From contig NZ_CAHJXO010000001.1 in NCBI RefSeq assembly GCF_903645305.1, positions 62,001-126,000 on the forward strand: DNA of 64,000 nucleotides, written 5' to 3'. How positions within the stretch are numbered: position 1 is the stretch's first letter; each line of letters starts with the position of its first letter. Below, piece by piece: positions 38,070 through 47,080 of this stretch. This DNA comes from Corynebacterium sp. Marseille-P4321 (GTDB taxonomy: Bacteria; Actinomycetota; Actinomycetes; Mycobacteriales; Mycobacteriaceae). The notes beneath the pieces were generated by a model. The model saw only the letters and a program-made list of their open reading frames with translations. It had not been told where the DNA came from and searched no databases. The translations under genes and the position numbers were made by a program.

Positions 38070-39590
38070 GTGAAAACAGCGAAAGCAGCGAAAGCAATGG
38101 ATGTGCCCGGGGAGGCGGTGCGGGCCGGCGATCTTGTCGGGTGCCGCTATCGCCTGCGTCAGCGCACCGCGCACCCGGATACGCCGGAGTTGCCGGAGGC
38201 GCTTGAGCGCCAGCCGCAGTTTGATGCGGCGCGTGCGGCGGTGTTTGGGTTGTTGCCGCAGAAGCGGGCGCTTGGCGACGGGCGCAAGCGTTTCATCCGC
38301 GTCGACCTAGATCCGGCCCCAGACTCGGCAGGCGACGCTGCGGCGGCGACGCGCGAGGCGATCCGTACCCGCGCCAACCTGATCACGAACGCGCTGCTTA
38401 TCGGCGAAATTGACGGTGTGCCGGCGCAGGCTGAGGTGGACGTGTTGGTGCGCACGGGGCGCGGGTACGCGCCGGTGATCATTTCGAACCACCGCGTGGC
38501 CCGGCCGCACCCGGAGGCGACGTTGCAAATGGTGCACACCGGGCGCCTGGGGCTTTCCGGCCCGCTTGAGGTGCGGGCGAAGGCGCGCCACCACACCGTT
38601 GACGGTTACCGCATCGCAATGGCGCACCTGCTGCTGGGCGATGTGGCGGACGGTCGCGGCGCGGCGATCGGGCAGGACCGCACGCGCGCGTACGTGGTGG
38701 AGGCGAACCGCTACGTGCCGCAGCTTTTGGAGGCGTTGCACGCCCCGGTCCCGGACGAGCCCAAGCGGTTGAAGCAGTGCGCCACATGCCGCTTTTGGCC
38801 GCTGTGCGGGCCGCGGTTAGAGGAGCTCGACGATATTTCGCTGCTGCTTCCGGGTGGTCGCGGCGACGTGTGGCGCGAGCGCGGCGTCGACACGGTGCAA
38901 AAGCTTATCGACGCTAAAGTGGGCGAGCCTTCCTCCCTCGCCCGGGCTTGGCGCGCTGGTGTGCCGGTGCTGCGCCGCCCGGGCGAGATCACCATCCCGC
39001 GGGCGGACGTGGAGATAGACGTGGACATGGAGGCCTACCTGGACCAGGGCGCCTACCTGTGGGGGGCCTTCGACGGCGAGGCTTACCGTCCGTTCGTTAC
39101 CTGGGACGAGCTCGGCGCAGGCGACGCGGAGGAGCGCAACTTCGCGGCGTTTTGGTCGTGGCTGAAAGGGGTGCGTGAGGCGGCGCACGCGCAGGGGAAG
39201 ACGTTCGCGGCGTACTGCTACGCGGCGGGTGGGGAGAACCATTGGCTGCGCGCTTCGGCGAAGCGCTTTTCGTCGGTGGACGAGGCGGAGGTGGCCGCGT
39301 TTATCGCCTCGGATGAGTGGGTAGACGTGTTCGCCCACGTGCGGCGTCACCTGGTGGGCACCGACGGGTTGGGGCTCAAAGTGCTCGGGCCCGTGGTGGG
39401 GTTCAACTGGGAGGACGACGACGTGGACGGGGAGCGTTCCGTGGCGCTGCGGCGGGCAGGGCGGCTCGGCGACGAACGCGCCCGCGAGATGCTGCTGCGC
39501 TACAACGAGGACGATTGCCGCGCCACCCGCGCCGTGCGCGAGTTCCTTACCGCTGGCGCGCCGGGCGTGCCGGTGCTCGGCGAGGTTTAG
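38070..39590 (+). CDS. RecB-like nuclease (TM0106 family) with RNase H-like domain
   Basis: This is a 506-residue protein. The N-terminal half (1-280) is a RecB/Cas4-like nuclease: LVGCRYRL near residue 30, the acidic EIDGVPAQAEVDVLV strand, a Gln/Tyr helix, and the trio CATCRFWPLCG, which with the first Cys makes a probable Fe-S cluster. The C-terminal half is an RNase H-like exonuclease ending in LRYNEDDCRATRAV. Actinobacteria carry this protein without CRISPR genes, and none are seen here. The start is uncertain (GTG 38070 or ATG 38097). It overlaps the convergent transporter gene by 4 bp. Confidence 0.8.
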   Translation: MKTAKAAKAMDVPGEAVRAGDLVGCRYRLRQRTAHPDTPELPEALERQPQFDAARAAVFGLLPQKRALGDGRKRFIRVDLDPAPDSAGDAAAATREAIRTRANLITNALLIGEIDGVPAQAEVDVLVRTGRGYAPVIISNHRVARPHPEATLQMVHTGRLGLSGPLEVRAKARHHTVDGYRIAMAHLLLGDVADGRGAAIGQDRTRAYVVEANRYVPQLLEALHAPVPDEPKRLKQCATCRFWPLCGPRLEELDDISLLLPGGRGDVWRERGVDTVQKLIDAKVGEPSSLARAWRAGVPVLRRPGEITIPRADVEIDVDMEAYLDQGAYLWGAFDGEAYRPFVTWDELGAGDAEERNFAAFWSWLKGVREAAHAQGKTFAAYCYAAGGENHWLRASAKRFSSVDEAEVAAFIASDEWVDVFAHVRRHLVGTDGLGLKVLGPVVGFNWEDDDVDGERSVALRRAGRLGDERAREMLLRYNEDDCRATRAVREFLTAGAPGVPVLGEV

Positions 39591-40774
39591 CGCCGCTCCG
39601 CCTTCCACAATAGAAACGTCACCGCGCACATCGAGGCGAGCAGCGCGGTGAGCACGCCGACGAAACCAGCCCAGGGCAGCGCCTCGAAGGCGCGGCCGGT
39701 GGCGGCGCCGAGGATGGACGAACCCATGTAGTAGCTGAACACGTACATCGAGCTGGCCTCCGCGCGGTCGCGCTCCGCGATAAGCCCCACCCAGCCCGAC
39801 GCGGTGGAATGCAGTGCGAAGAAGCTCGCGGTGAACACGAGCAGTCCGGCGAGTGCGAGCCAGAGGTTCGGGCTTGCCACCGCGAGCGAACCGAGGAGCA
39901 TGAGCGCGGCGGCGCCGAGGACGGTCGGGCCGCGCCCGTAGCGCCGGGCGAAGAAGCCGGCCCGCGCCGACGACACCGTGCCCGACAGGTACACCACGTA
40001 GACCAGCCCCGACAGGGAGGCAGGCAGGCCGAAGTCGAGCACGGCGCGGAAGCCGAAGAAGTTGTACATGGACACGAACACGCCCATCGCGATAAATGCT
40101 GTGGCGTACAGGCCGACAAGGCGCGGGTTGGTCAGGTGGCCGACCATTGCGCGCAGTTCGGCGCTCGGGCGGATGGACGCCTTGGGATGGAAGTTGCGCT
40201 GCGCGGGCAGGAGCACGGCGGCGGCAACGGCGAGTGCGAACGCGACGGCCCCGCTGCCGAACAGTGCCCAGCGCCAGGTGGTCACCTCGAGCAAGAACGC
40301 CGGGATGAGGCGGCCGGTGAGCCCGCCGATGGTGTTGCCCGCGATGTAGAGCCCCATCGCGCCGGGGAGATCTTTGGCGTCGAGTTCCTCGCTGAGCCAC
40401 GTCATCGCGACGGCGGGGGTGCCTGCAATCATCGCTCCTTGGACCGCGCGCAACGCGATGAGCTGCGCGGCGTTGTGCGCCAGCGGCAGCAGCAGGCCCA
40501 AAAAAGTGGCGGCGATCGCGGAGACGACGAGCACGCGACCGCGGCCGTATTTCTCCGACAGGATCGACGCCGGTACCACGCACAGCGCGAGCGCGCCGGT
40601 GGCGGCGGAGACGGTCAGCGCCGCTGTCGACGGGGTGATGCCCAACTCCCGGGTGAGCACGGGCAAAAGCGCCTGGGTGGCGTAGAGGGTGTTGAAGATG
40701 GCGAGTCCCACCGCGAGCATCGCCAGGGTGGCGCGCCGGTATTCCACGCTTCCCTTCTCCATTCCCTTTTCCAT
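39587..40774 (-). CDS. MFS transporter (YnfM-like), possibly iron-regulated
   Basis: This is a 395-residue protein with 12 expected helices, an N-terminal LAIFNTLYATQALLPVLTREL segment and the loop SEKYGRGRV, resembling YnfM/AraJ-type drug exporters. A DtxR-like box lies about 53 bp upstream, so iron regulation is likely and a siderophore or metal-related substrate is possible. Several starts are close together: ATG 40774 (used here) and ATG 40762. The 3' end overlaps the nuclease gene by 4 bp. Confidence 0.8.
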   Translation of the reverse strand: MEKGMEKGSVEYRRATLAMLAVGLAIFNTLYATQALLPVLTRELGITPSTAALTVSAATGALALCVVPASILSEKYGRGRVLVVSAIAATFLGLLLPLAHNAAQLIALRAVQGAMIAGTPAVAMTWLSEELDAKDLPGAMGLYIAGNTIGGLTGRLIPAFLLEVTTWRWALFGSGAVAFALAVAAAVLLPAQRNFHPKASIRPSAELRAMVGHLTNPRLVGLYATAFIAMGVFVSMYNFFGFRAVLDFGLPASLSGLVYVVYLSGTVSSARAGFFARRYGRGPTVLGAAALMLLGSLAVASPNLWLALAGLLVFTASFFALHSTASGWVGLIAERDRAEASSMYVFSYYMGSSILGAATGRAFEALPWAGFVGVLTALLASMCAVTFLLWKAERR

Positions 40775-40826
40775 GGCCTTCGATGGTAACCCCGGCGCGA
40801 AAAATTTCCGTCAACCCCTTGTGAGT

Positions 40827-40845
40827 TAAGGCAAGCCTAACCTAG
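40827..40845. promoter_or_regulatory. DtxR/IdeR-type iron box
   Basis: Read on the minus strand, CTAGGTTAGGCTTGCCTTA matches the IdeR consensus TTAGGTTAGGCTAACCTAA at 15 of 19 positions. It lies 53 bp upstream of the MFS gene on its strand; no other gene starts nearby. Confidence 0.65.
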
Positions 40846-40889
40846 GATGAGGGGCGGGTTCGCGAGGACTCGACGTATCACAGGGAAAA

Positions 40890-40927
40890 GCAAACGCCCG
40901 CCACTTGCGAAAGTGGCGGGCGTTTGC
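40890..40927. terminator. terminator of sodA
   Basis: GCAAACGCCCGCCACTT pairs perfectly with AAGTGGCGGGCGTTTGC around a short loop. On the minus strand the hairpin is followed by TTTT, so it ends sodA transcription. One 11-bp repeat copy lies between stop and hairpin. Confidence 0.9.
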
Positions 40928-40952
40928 GTGAGCTCGTCGATAAGCGAACAGC

Positions 40953-41555
40953 TTATGCGGCGGCCTTGGTGTAACGCTCGTTGACGTCGTCCCAGTTCAC
41001 GACGTTCCACCACGCCTCGACGTAGTCAGCCTTGACGTTCTTGTACTGCAGGTAGAACGCGTGCTCCCACATATCGAGCATGAGCACCGGGGTGAAGTCC
41101 ACGGAGATGTTGCCCTGCTGGTCAGTCATCTGCTGGATGATCAGGCGGCCAGCAACGTGGTCGTAACCCGCGACAGCCCAGCCGGAGCCCTGCAGACCGT
41201 TGGCGACAGCGGAGAACTGCTTCTTGAAGCCCTCGAAGGAGCCGAAGTCGCGGTCGATGGCCTCAGCGATCGCGCCGGTCGGGTTGCCGCCAGCGTTCGG
41301 AGCCATGTTCTTCCAGAAGATGGAGTGGTTCGTGTGGCCACCAAGGTTGAACGCGAGGTTCTTGGTCAGCGCGCGGATCTTGTCGGCGTCAGCCTCGCCG
41401 CCCCGCTCCGCCTCCAGCGCCTCAAGCGCGGCGTTGGCGCCCTTGACGTAGTTCGCGTGGTGCTTGTCGTGGTGCAGCTCCATAATCTCGGCGGAGATGT
41501 GCGGCTCCAGCGCGTCGTATGCGTACGGCAGATCGGGCAGCTCGTAAACAGCCAT
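40953..41555 (-). CDS. sodA: superoxide dismutase (Mn/Fe)
   Basis: This is a 200-residue protein starting AVYELPDLPYAYDALEP, with the metal ligands His in ELHHDKHHANYV, His in GGHTNHSIFW, and Asp/His in LDMWEHAFYLQY. It removes superoxide in the cytoplasm. The length is standard. I chose the ATG at 41555 because the conserved N-terminus starts there; the gene is divergent from msrA, another oxidative-damage gene. The metal cannot be decided from sequence alone, although manganese is usual in corynebacteria. Confidence 0.96.
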   Translation of the reverse strand: MAVYELPDLPYAYDALEPHISAEIMELHHDKHHANYVKGANAALEALEAERGGEADADKIRALTKNLAFNLGGHTNHSIFWKNMAPNAGGNPTGAIAEAIDRDFGSFEGFKKQFSAVANGLQGSGWAVAGYDHVAGRLIIQQMTDQQGNISVDFTPVLMLDMWEHAFYLQYKNVKADYVEAWWNVVNWDDVNERYTKAAA

Positions 41556-41638
41556 GATTGGTATTCCTTTCAATTGCGTTCGTGTACGGCACCCCATGGT
41601 AGAGAAAATTTGGGAACAGGGTCGCGGGCCCAACCGTT

Positions 41639-42301
41639 ATGGCAGGTATGGGATTTATGTTTGGTAGGTTGGCGGAGCTCGTCGATAAGCAAAATGCTCT
41701 TCCGGGGCGCGGGGAGCCCGTGCTTGCGCACCCCAAGTCCCACGCGGTGCTGGACACCCCGATCACGGGGCCGTGGCGCGAAGGGCAGAGGCGGCTGCTG
41801 GTGGGCATCGGCTGCTTCTGGGGCGCGGAAAAGATGTTCTGGCAGCTCGACGGGGTGGAATCCACCTCCGTGGGCTACGGCGGCGGCGTGACCCCTAACC
41901 CCACCTACGGAGAGGTGTGCACGGGGCAAACCAACCACGTCGAGCTGGTGGAAGTGGTCTACGATCCGCAGGTGGTGAGCCTGAAGGAACTCGTGCGCGT
42001 GGCGCTCGAGGCGCACGACCCGACGCAGGGCTACCGGCAGGGCAACGACGTGGGCACGCAATACCGCTCGGCGTTCTACACTGACACCGAGGCAGAAGCG
42101 GAACAGATCCGCGGCTGGATCACCGAGTACGGCGAGGCGCTTCGCGACGCGGGCTACGGCGACATCACCACCGAAGTCGCCTCCGTGGAGCGCGACGGTG
42201 TGGACTACTACCTCGCCGAGGACGAGCACCAGCAGTACCTGCACAAGGTGCCCGACGGCTACTGCCCGCACCACTCAACAGGCGTGGCCTGCGGGATCTA
42301 A
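41639..42301 (+). CDS. msrA: peptide methionine sulfoxide reductase A
   Basis: This is a 220-residue protein with the catalytic motif GCFWGAEK, VGYGGG, the HVELVEVVYDP strand and the final GYCPHHSTGVAC with resolving Cys residues. The N-terminus contains LPGRGEPVL, as in other corynebacterial MsrA proteins. It reduces methionine-S-sulfoxide with thioredoxin. Three ATGs (41639, 41648, 41657) are possible starts. It diverges from sodA and carries one copy of the 11-bp repeat near codon 15. Confidence 0.95.
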   Translation: MAGMGFMFGRLAELVDKQNALPGRGEPVLAHPKSHAVLDTPITGPWREGQRRLLVGIGCFWGAEKMFWQLDGVESTSVGYGGGVTPNPTYGEVCTGQTNHVELVEVVYDPQVVSLKELVRVALEAHDPTQGYRQGNDVGTQYRSAFYTDTEAEAEQIRGWITEYGEALRDAGYGDITTEVASVERDGVDYYLAEDEHQQYLHKVPDGYCPHHSTGVACGI

Positions 42302-42304
42302 CGG

Positions 42305-43174
42305 CTAGAGGCTGCGAGCGATTTGCTCGGCCATAAACCGCGAGCCGGGCACGGTCGGGTGCAGGCCCATCGTGTGCTGCGTAGTGGTGTCAATCGCGCC
42401 CGCGACCCAGCGCTGCGCGTCCGGCGCGCACGTGTTGTGGGCGGCGGACGGGGCCTTCAACTCGACGTACGTCGAACGGGTGGCGTGCGCGGCGGCGCGC
42501 TGGTGGTTGCGCACGTGGTTCTCAATCGCCTGCAGGCCCGGCAGCGGGATGCCCGTGCGCAGGTTGGGGATGACGTTGACCAGGCACACCGACTGCAGGC
42601 CGTACGGCTCGGAGACGGAAAGCATGCCGGAGAAGATGATCTTCGCCCGCGGGGCCACGGCGCGCACCTTGTTCACGGCGGTGGTCATGTTGCTTACGTA
42701 CTCGCGGTGCATCCGCGGCTGGTCGAGGGGCTTCGCGCCGCGGTTGATGCCGTACGGGCCGTAATCGTTAATCCCCACCGCGAACACCACCGCCCGGGTG
42801 CCCGGGTGAATGTCGCCCTGGGCAATCGCACGGTCCACGCGGCCCGGCATCACGTGCGAAGACTCGGCTGTGCAGGAGTGGTCGCTCACCGGCACGTTCG
42901 CGATGCGGCTGAGCTGGCGCGGCCAGTTGTCCGGCGACTGCAGGCAGCCGTTCTTGCTGGGGTAGGTGCCCCACACGAAGTGGCGGATCTGGGGGACCTG
43001 CGACTTCTTCAGCGTGTTGCGCACCTCGTCCGGGTTCGACGTGTAGGAATCGCCGAACGTGACCACGTTGCCGTTGGGCGCGGCGTGGGCAACCGGGCTG
43101 GTCGCCGGGCTCACCGCCACTCCCGCGAGCGCCGCCGCAGTAGCCAGTGCTGTCATGAGGCGTCGAAGCTTCAT
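42305..43174 (-). CDS. secreted SGNH/GDSL-family hydrolase
   Basis: This is a 289-residue protein with a signal peptide (about 1-30, ending AHA). Catalytic Ser is in VVTFGDSYTSNP (block I), the Gly/Asn block in VFAVGINDYGPYG, and the His in MGLHPTVPGSRFM. At the usual DxxH position the residue three before the His is Met, not Asp, so the triad may be incomplete or use another acid. Several Cys suggest disulfides. It is a secreted esterase or lipase; the substrate is unknown. Confidence 0.85.
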   Translation of the reverse strand: MKLRRLMTALATAAALAGVAVSPATSPVAHAAPNGNVVTFGDSYTSNPDEVRNTLKKSQVPQIRHFVWGTYPSKNGCLQSPDNWPRQLSRIANVPVSDHSCTAESSHVMPGRVDRAIAQGDIHPGTRAVVFAVGINDYGPYGINRGAKPLDQPRMHREYVSNMTTAVNKVRAVAPRAKIIFSGMLSVSEPYGLQSVCLVNVIPNLRTGIPLPGLQAIENHVRNHQRAAAHATRSTYVELKAPSAAHNTCAPDAQRWVAGAIDTTTQHTMGLHPTVPGSRFMAEQIARSL

Positions 43175-43259
43175 CGCCGCGTCCTTTCCTTGCGCGCCCA
43201 CGCTGGGGTCCGTGTGGGCATTTAACTGTTGGGCAAGTGTAGCGTCCCCGGGGCCCGTT

Positions 43260-45146
43260 TTAGTACCCGTGCTTGGACGGGAAGCCGTCCGGCGGCTTGC
43301 GCAGCTTCGTCGCATCCTGGTGGATCCACTCCGCGGCGCGCTCGATTTCCTCGGGTGTCAGCCCGGCGCCCTCGCCGTTGACCACCGCGTTCCAGTAATG
43401 CACCGTCTCGTCGTGATAGTTGTGCCCGTGCGGCGAGGGATACTCCTGCGAGGCCAGTTGGTCGATGCCTACCTGCCAGAACGTGATCAGCGGCGTCCAG
43501 CGCAGCGTGTCCAGCACGTCGAGGTGCTGCGCCTCAGGCGCCGGCACCCCACGCGAGCCGGGCTCCCTCAACCAGTCGGGGATGCGCCAGGCCAGGCTGG
43601 GGCGCCACCACACCACCGGGTCGGAGGCGTGCTGGGCGAACAGGTAGCGCGGCTGTGTCCACTCGTTTGCATAGGCTTCGCCCTGGAAGTCGTGGGCGAT
43701 GTGGTCTTGGTGGGCGGCGAAGCGGATGTGGCGGCCGCCGTCGACAAGCGGCAAGCGCTCCGGCGAACCTTCCTCGCGCGCGTCGGTGACCGCGCGGTGG
43801 TTGCGCGCGAACCCGGGCACGCCGGTGAACACGCCGCCGGAAGTGCCGTCCAAAAACTCCTCGACGCTTTCAAACGTGTCGGACACGCCGTACGCGCCGA
43901 GCGATTCGCCGCCAACGTAGAGCTTCGGGCGCTCGTTTTCGGGCATGTCCTGCATTTCGCGCAGGATGGCAAGCACGAGCGCGCGTGACGACGCCACCGG
44001 GGACTCGTGATCGGCCAAATACGCGTAGGCGGACGGCAGGTACGAGTACTGCATGGCGACGATCGCCGAATCGCCGCGGGTGACGAACTCGAAGCCGGAC
44101 GTGTGGAAATCGTTGATCCACCCGGTGCCGGCCGCCGACATCACGGCGATGTGGGAGCGCTCGAACGCGTCGGTGCGGTGCATCTCCGCCACCGCCTCCT
44201 CGGCCATGGCCTCGAAGTCCGGCGACGCGCTCGGGTCCAGGTCGTGCAGGCCGATGAACACGCGGATCGGCTCGGCCTCCGCGCTGCCCACCACCTCTTC
44301 GATGTCGGCCTTGCGCGGCCCGCCCGCCACCACGGCGCGGCCCTGGCGCCCCATGGAGTTCCAATCCACCGCCGATGCCGGGGAGCCGGAGCGTTCCGGC
44401 TCTGTCGGCTGGTCGGCGCCGCGCATGAACTCGCGGTCGAGCTCCATCGCGGACTTCGACGCGGCCGAGAGGAAACGGCGGATGATGAGCCGGTCGCCCA
44501 CCAGGACGAGCAGCGCGCCGCCGCCCGCGATGGCAAGCGGCCACGAGGTCACGGACGGCAGCTTGCGGCCCAGAAGCGCCTCAATCGAATCGATAAACCG
44601 CTGAATGCCCTCGCCCACCAAAAGCAACCCGCCGTAGCCGACGGTGCCCAGTGCGATGCCGCCGACCACCTCGGCCACGGTGAACGAATCGTCCGACTCC
44701 ACCAGATTCTCGTGCTTCACGCGCCTCGCCATGGAGCTGGCGTACACGCTCAAAGTCACGCCGGTCATGGCCAGGCGCGCCGAGCGTGGCAGCGGCCCGC
44801 CCACGCCCTTAGGCAGCACGGGTTTGAGCGCCTGCGTGAGCCCGGTGGCGCAGGCGTGGCCGATGGCCTGCCAGGCAGCCACGTTCGCCGTCATTGCCCA
44901 CAGGCTGTGCGGCAGAAGCGACGGGCTCACCGCACCCCACGTGGCCACTTCCGCGCCGACGAGACCCGCGCGGAAGTTCTCCGGCAAGCTGCGCATCCCC
45001 CGCATGCGCAGCCCCGGGGCGAGATCGGAAAAGACATCCACAGCCATCATCGGCACGGCCAGCACGCCATCGCGCTTCAGGGAAAAGCGGCGCTTTGTGC
45101 GTCGGACTGCATCGGTAAGAGGTACCCGGATGTCGTCGATAAGCAT
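43260..45146 (-). CDS. membrane-anchored alpha/beta-hydrolase (Abhydrolase_9 family)
   Basis: This is a 628-residue protein. About 270 residues at the N-terminus hold several hydrophobic segments, and the C-terminal alpha/beta-hydrolase domain carries the nucleophile elbow YVGGESLGAYG. The layout matches the actinobacterial Abhydrolase_9 family, whose members are integral membrane proteins of unknown substrate. I chose the start at 45146 (MLIDDIRV), because homologous start regions are short there; the 11-bp repeat covers codons 1-5. Confidence 0.8.
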   Translation of the reverse strand: MLIDDIRVPLTDAVRRTKRRFSLKRDGVLAVPMMAVDVFSDLAPGLRMRGMRSLPENFRAGLVGAEVATWGAVSPSLLPHSLWAMTANVAAWQAIGHACATGLTQALKPVLPKGVGGPLPRSARLAMTGVTLSVYASSMARRVKHENLVESDDSFTVAEVVGGIALGTVGYGGLLLVGEGIQRFIDSIEALLGRKLPSVTSWPLAIAGGGALLVLVGDRLIIRRFLSAASKSAMELDREFMRGADQPTEPERSGSPASAVDWNSMGRQGRAVVAGGPRKADIEEVVGSAEAEPIRVFIGLHDLDPSASPDFEAMAEEAVAEMHRTDAFERSHIAVMSAAGTGWINDFHTSGFEFVTRGDSAIVAMQYSYLPSAYAYLADHESPVASSRALVLAILREMQDMPENERPKLYVGGESLGAYGVSDTFESVEEFLDGTSGGVFTGVPGFARNHRAVTDAREEGSPERLPLVDGGRHIRFAAHQDHIAHDFQGEAYANEWTQPRYLFAQHASDPVVWWRPSLAWRIPDWLREPGSRGVPAPEAQHLDVLDTLRWTPLITFWQVGIDQLASQEYPSPHGHNYHDETVHYWNAVVNGEGAGLTPEEIERAAEWIHQDATKLRKPPDGFPSKHGY

Positions 45147-45211
45147 GCGCCCTATTGTCCCAAAAACCTTCCGCTCGCGCCCGCTTGCAAGCGGGGGTAG
45201 CGTTGGGGCCC

Positions 45212-45988
45212 GTGAGCGACGTCCAGACATCCGAGCAGACCCCGAAGATTGTGGCGCACCGCGGCTTTTCCGGAATGTTTCCCGAACTGACCTTCCGCGC
45301 GTTCGACGAGGCGCTCAAGCTGCCCATCCACGGTATCGAATGCGACGTGCGCCTCACCCGCGACGGACGCCTAGTGGTGTTCCACGACGCGACGGTCAAC
45401 CGCACCAGCGACGGCCGCGGGCGCGTCGACGCGATGGACTACAAGGACCTGCGGGAGCTGAACATCGGCACCAAGGAAGACCCGCAGCACATCATGCTGC
45501 TGGAAGAGCTGCTCGAGCTGATGGGCGACTACCCCGACAAGCACATCTACATCGAGACGAAACACCCCACCATCTACGGGCCCGAGGTGGACGAGCAAAC
45601 ACTGCGCATGCTCTCCTACGCACGGCTTTTGGATTCGGAGAACATCCACGTCATCTCCTTTTCCCACAAGGCGGTGCGCTACTTCACCCGCATGGCGCCG
45701 CAGCTGGAGACCTACTACCTGTTTCGGCTCAAAGAGCGGAAGTGGAACCCGAAAAACGCGATGCTCTCGCGCCCCTACGGCGTGGGCCCAGCGCTGTCGC
45801 ACCTGCAGTCGAAGCAGGAGCTGCTGCACAAGGACGGGCTGAAAACGTACACGTGGACCGTGAACACGCCGCGCGAGATGATGTGGTGCGCCGACAAGGG
45901 CGTGGACGTGATGGCCACCGATCTACCGAACTTGGCAGTCGACACGTTCGAGCGGGGCATCCAGTACGCGAAGGCCGTCGCGCAGTAG
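45212..45988 (+). CDS. glycerophosphodiester phosphodiesterase
   Basis: This is a 258-residue GDPD TIM-barrel: KIVAHRGFSGMFPE (His14-Arg metal site), ECDVRLTRDGRLVVFHD with acidic ligands and catalytic His, and ETKHP. It has no signal peptide, so it is cytoplasmic. It splits glycerophosphodiesters into glycerol-3-phosphate and alcohols in lipid turnover. I chose the GTG at 45212 because TAGCGT lies 8 bp upstream and there is no Shine-Dalgarno (leaderless). It is divergent from the hydrolase gene. Confidence 0.9.
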   Translation: MSDVQTSEQTPKIVAHRGFSGMFPELTFRAFDEALKLPIHGIECDVRLTRDGRLVVFHDATVNRTSDGRGRVDAMDYKDLRELNIGTKEDPQHIMLLEELLELMGDYPDKHIYIETKHPTIYGPEVDEQTLRMLSYARLLDSENIHVISFSHKAVRYFTRMAPQLETYYLFRLKERKWNPKNAMLSRPYGVGPALSHLQSKQELLHKDGLKTYTWTVNTPREMMWCADKGVDVMATDLPNLAVDTFERGIQYAKAVAQ

Positions 45989-45991
45989 CCG

Positions 45992-46021
45992 GCCGTACGA
46001 TTGCGTGCCGTACGATTGCGT
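45992..46021 (+). repeat. tandem 15-bp duplication containing the -10 element
   Basis: GCCGTACGATTGCGT occurs twice in immediate succession. The second copy contains TACGAT (46011-46016), 7 bp before the downstream ATG at 46024; the first contains the same hexamer 15 bp earlier. Confidence 0.85.
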
Positions 46022-46023
46022 GC

Positions 46024-46947
46024 ATGGTGCAACGCAAGCCGAAGAAAAAGAAGACGAAAGAGCAGCTGCCCGAGGGTATGAGCCGCCGCGAGGCGAAGCT
46101 GGCCGCCCGCGCCGCCGAGCGTGAGGCGCTGCAGCGCGATCCCCGCCCGTTCAAGGGTCTGGCCGCCGAGGCGGATCTGGTGGCGCTGCAGGAGTTCGTC
46201 CCGTCCGCGGTGACGCAGTTCGAGGTCCGCGGCACGCCCGTCAACGTGGTGACGGTGCTGCCGGGCGCGGGCGCGGCGCTTGTGCGCGAGGAGGCCCAGG
46301 GAGGCGAGCGTTTCGTCGCGCTGCAGGTGCAGCACCACTCGCAGAACCCGGGGCGCGACTTGGCGTACGCGCTGAATTGGGTGCTTCAGGCCGCGCCGGG
46401 TGAGTCGTTGCAGTCCACTGTTGCGGATGGTTCGCAGCCGGAGCTTGCATCGCTTATCGACGTTGACGTGACCCCCGAGATCACCACACACCAGGACTTC
46501 GCCTGGTGGTTCCCCGAGGGCGCGGCCGTGCCGCCGCAGGTGCAGCAGGCGCTGCGCCAGGCCAACGACGCGGTGCTGCCGTCGCAGCAGGTGGGCGAGG
46601 GCCTGCCGGGCGCGATCTGGTGGGTGAACCCGGGCGGCGGCAAGGCACACATCCGCTGGGTGCGCACCGAGGACAGCGAAGAGCAGATGCTGGCCGCGCT
46701 GGCGCGCATCGCCGCGCGCGGTGAGCTCAACCTGGGCGAAGGCACGAAGTTCGCGGGCGCGTTCCGTACGCACGGCTTGGTGGTTCCGGTGTTCGACCTT
46801 GATCCGTCCGTTGCGGCCGCCGCCTACGAAGGCGCACTGAAGGCGCTGGATGAGCGCATCAGCGCGGAGTACGGCAACAACGCGCAGCTCAGTGCCGAGG
46901 AGCGTAAGCAGCTGGACAACATCAAGTCGCGCCAGGTAACCATTTAA
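46024..46947 (+). CDS. DUF5926-like actinobacterial protein
   Basis: This is a 307-residue soluble protein. A basic N-terminus (QRKPKKKKTKEQ) precedes a helical SRREAKLAARAAEREA stretch and a globular part with LQVQHHSQNPGRDLAYALNWV and GAIWWVNPGGGKAHIRWVR. It belongs to an actinobacterial family annotated DUF5926; its function is not known to me. The start ATG is preceded by the duplicated -10 region at 7 bp. One repeat copy lies at 46452-46462. It is monocistronic. Confidence 0.75.
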   Translation: MVQRKPKKKKTKEQLPEGMSRREAKLAARAAEREALQRDPRPFKGLAAEADLVALQEFVPSAVTQFEVRGTPVNVVTVLPGAGAALVREEAQGGERFVALQVQHHSQNPGRDLAYALNWVLQAAPGESLQSTVADGSQPELASLIDVDVTPEITTHQDFAWWFPEGAAVPPQVQQALRQANDAVLPSQQVGEGLPGAIWWVNPGGGKAHIRWVRTEDSEEQMLAALARIAARGELNLGEGTKFAGAFRTHGLVVPVFDLDPSVAAAAYEGALKALDERISAEYGNNAQLSAEERKQLDNIKSRQVTI

Positions 46948-46972
46948 AGGTTTCGTACTCTGACGCGCACGC

Positions 46973-46993
46973 GTTTTATAACGTTTTTATAAC
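46973..46993 (+). promoter_or_regulatory. direct repeats upstream of the peptide transporter operon
   Basis: GTTTTATAAC and GTTTTTATAAC follow each other directly, 90 bp before the binding-protein gene. A related TTTTTATAAC occurs at 57575-57584. This could be an operator or promoter region; the regulator is unknown. Confidence 0.35.
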
Positions 46994-47080
46994 TCCTAGG
47001 GTTTTTCTACTATCTACCCGGCTACAGTTTCTGCAACGTTGCCGCAGACCCGGGCAACTGATAACGCTAGGAGTTTTTGC

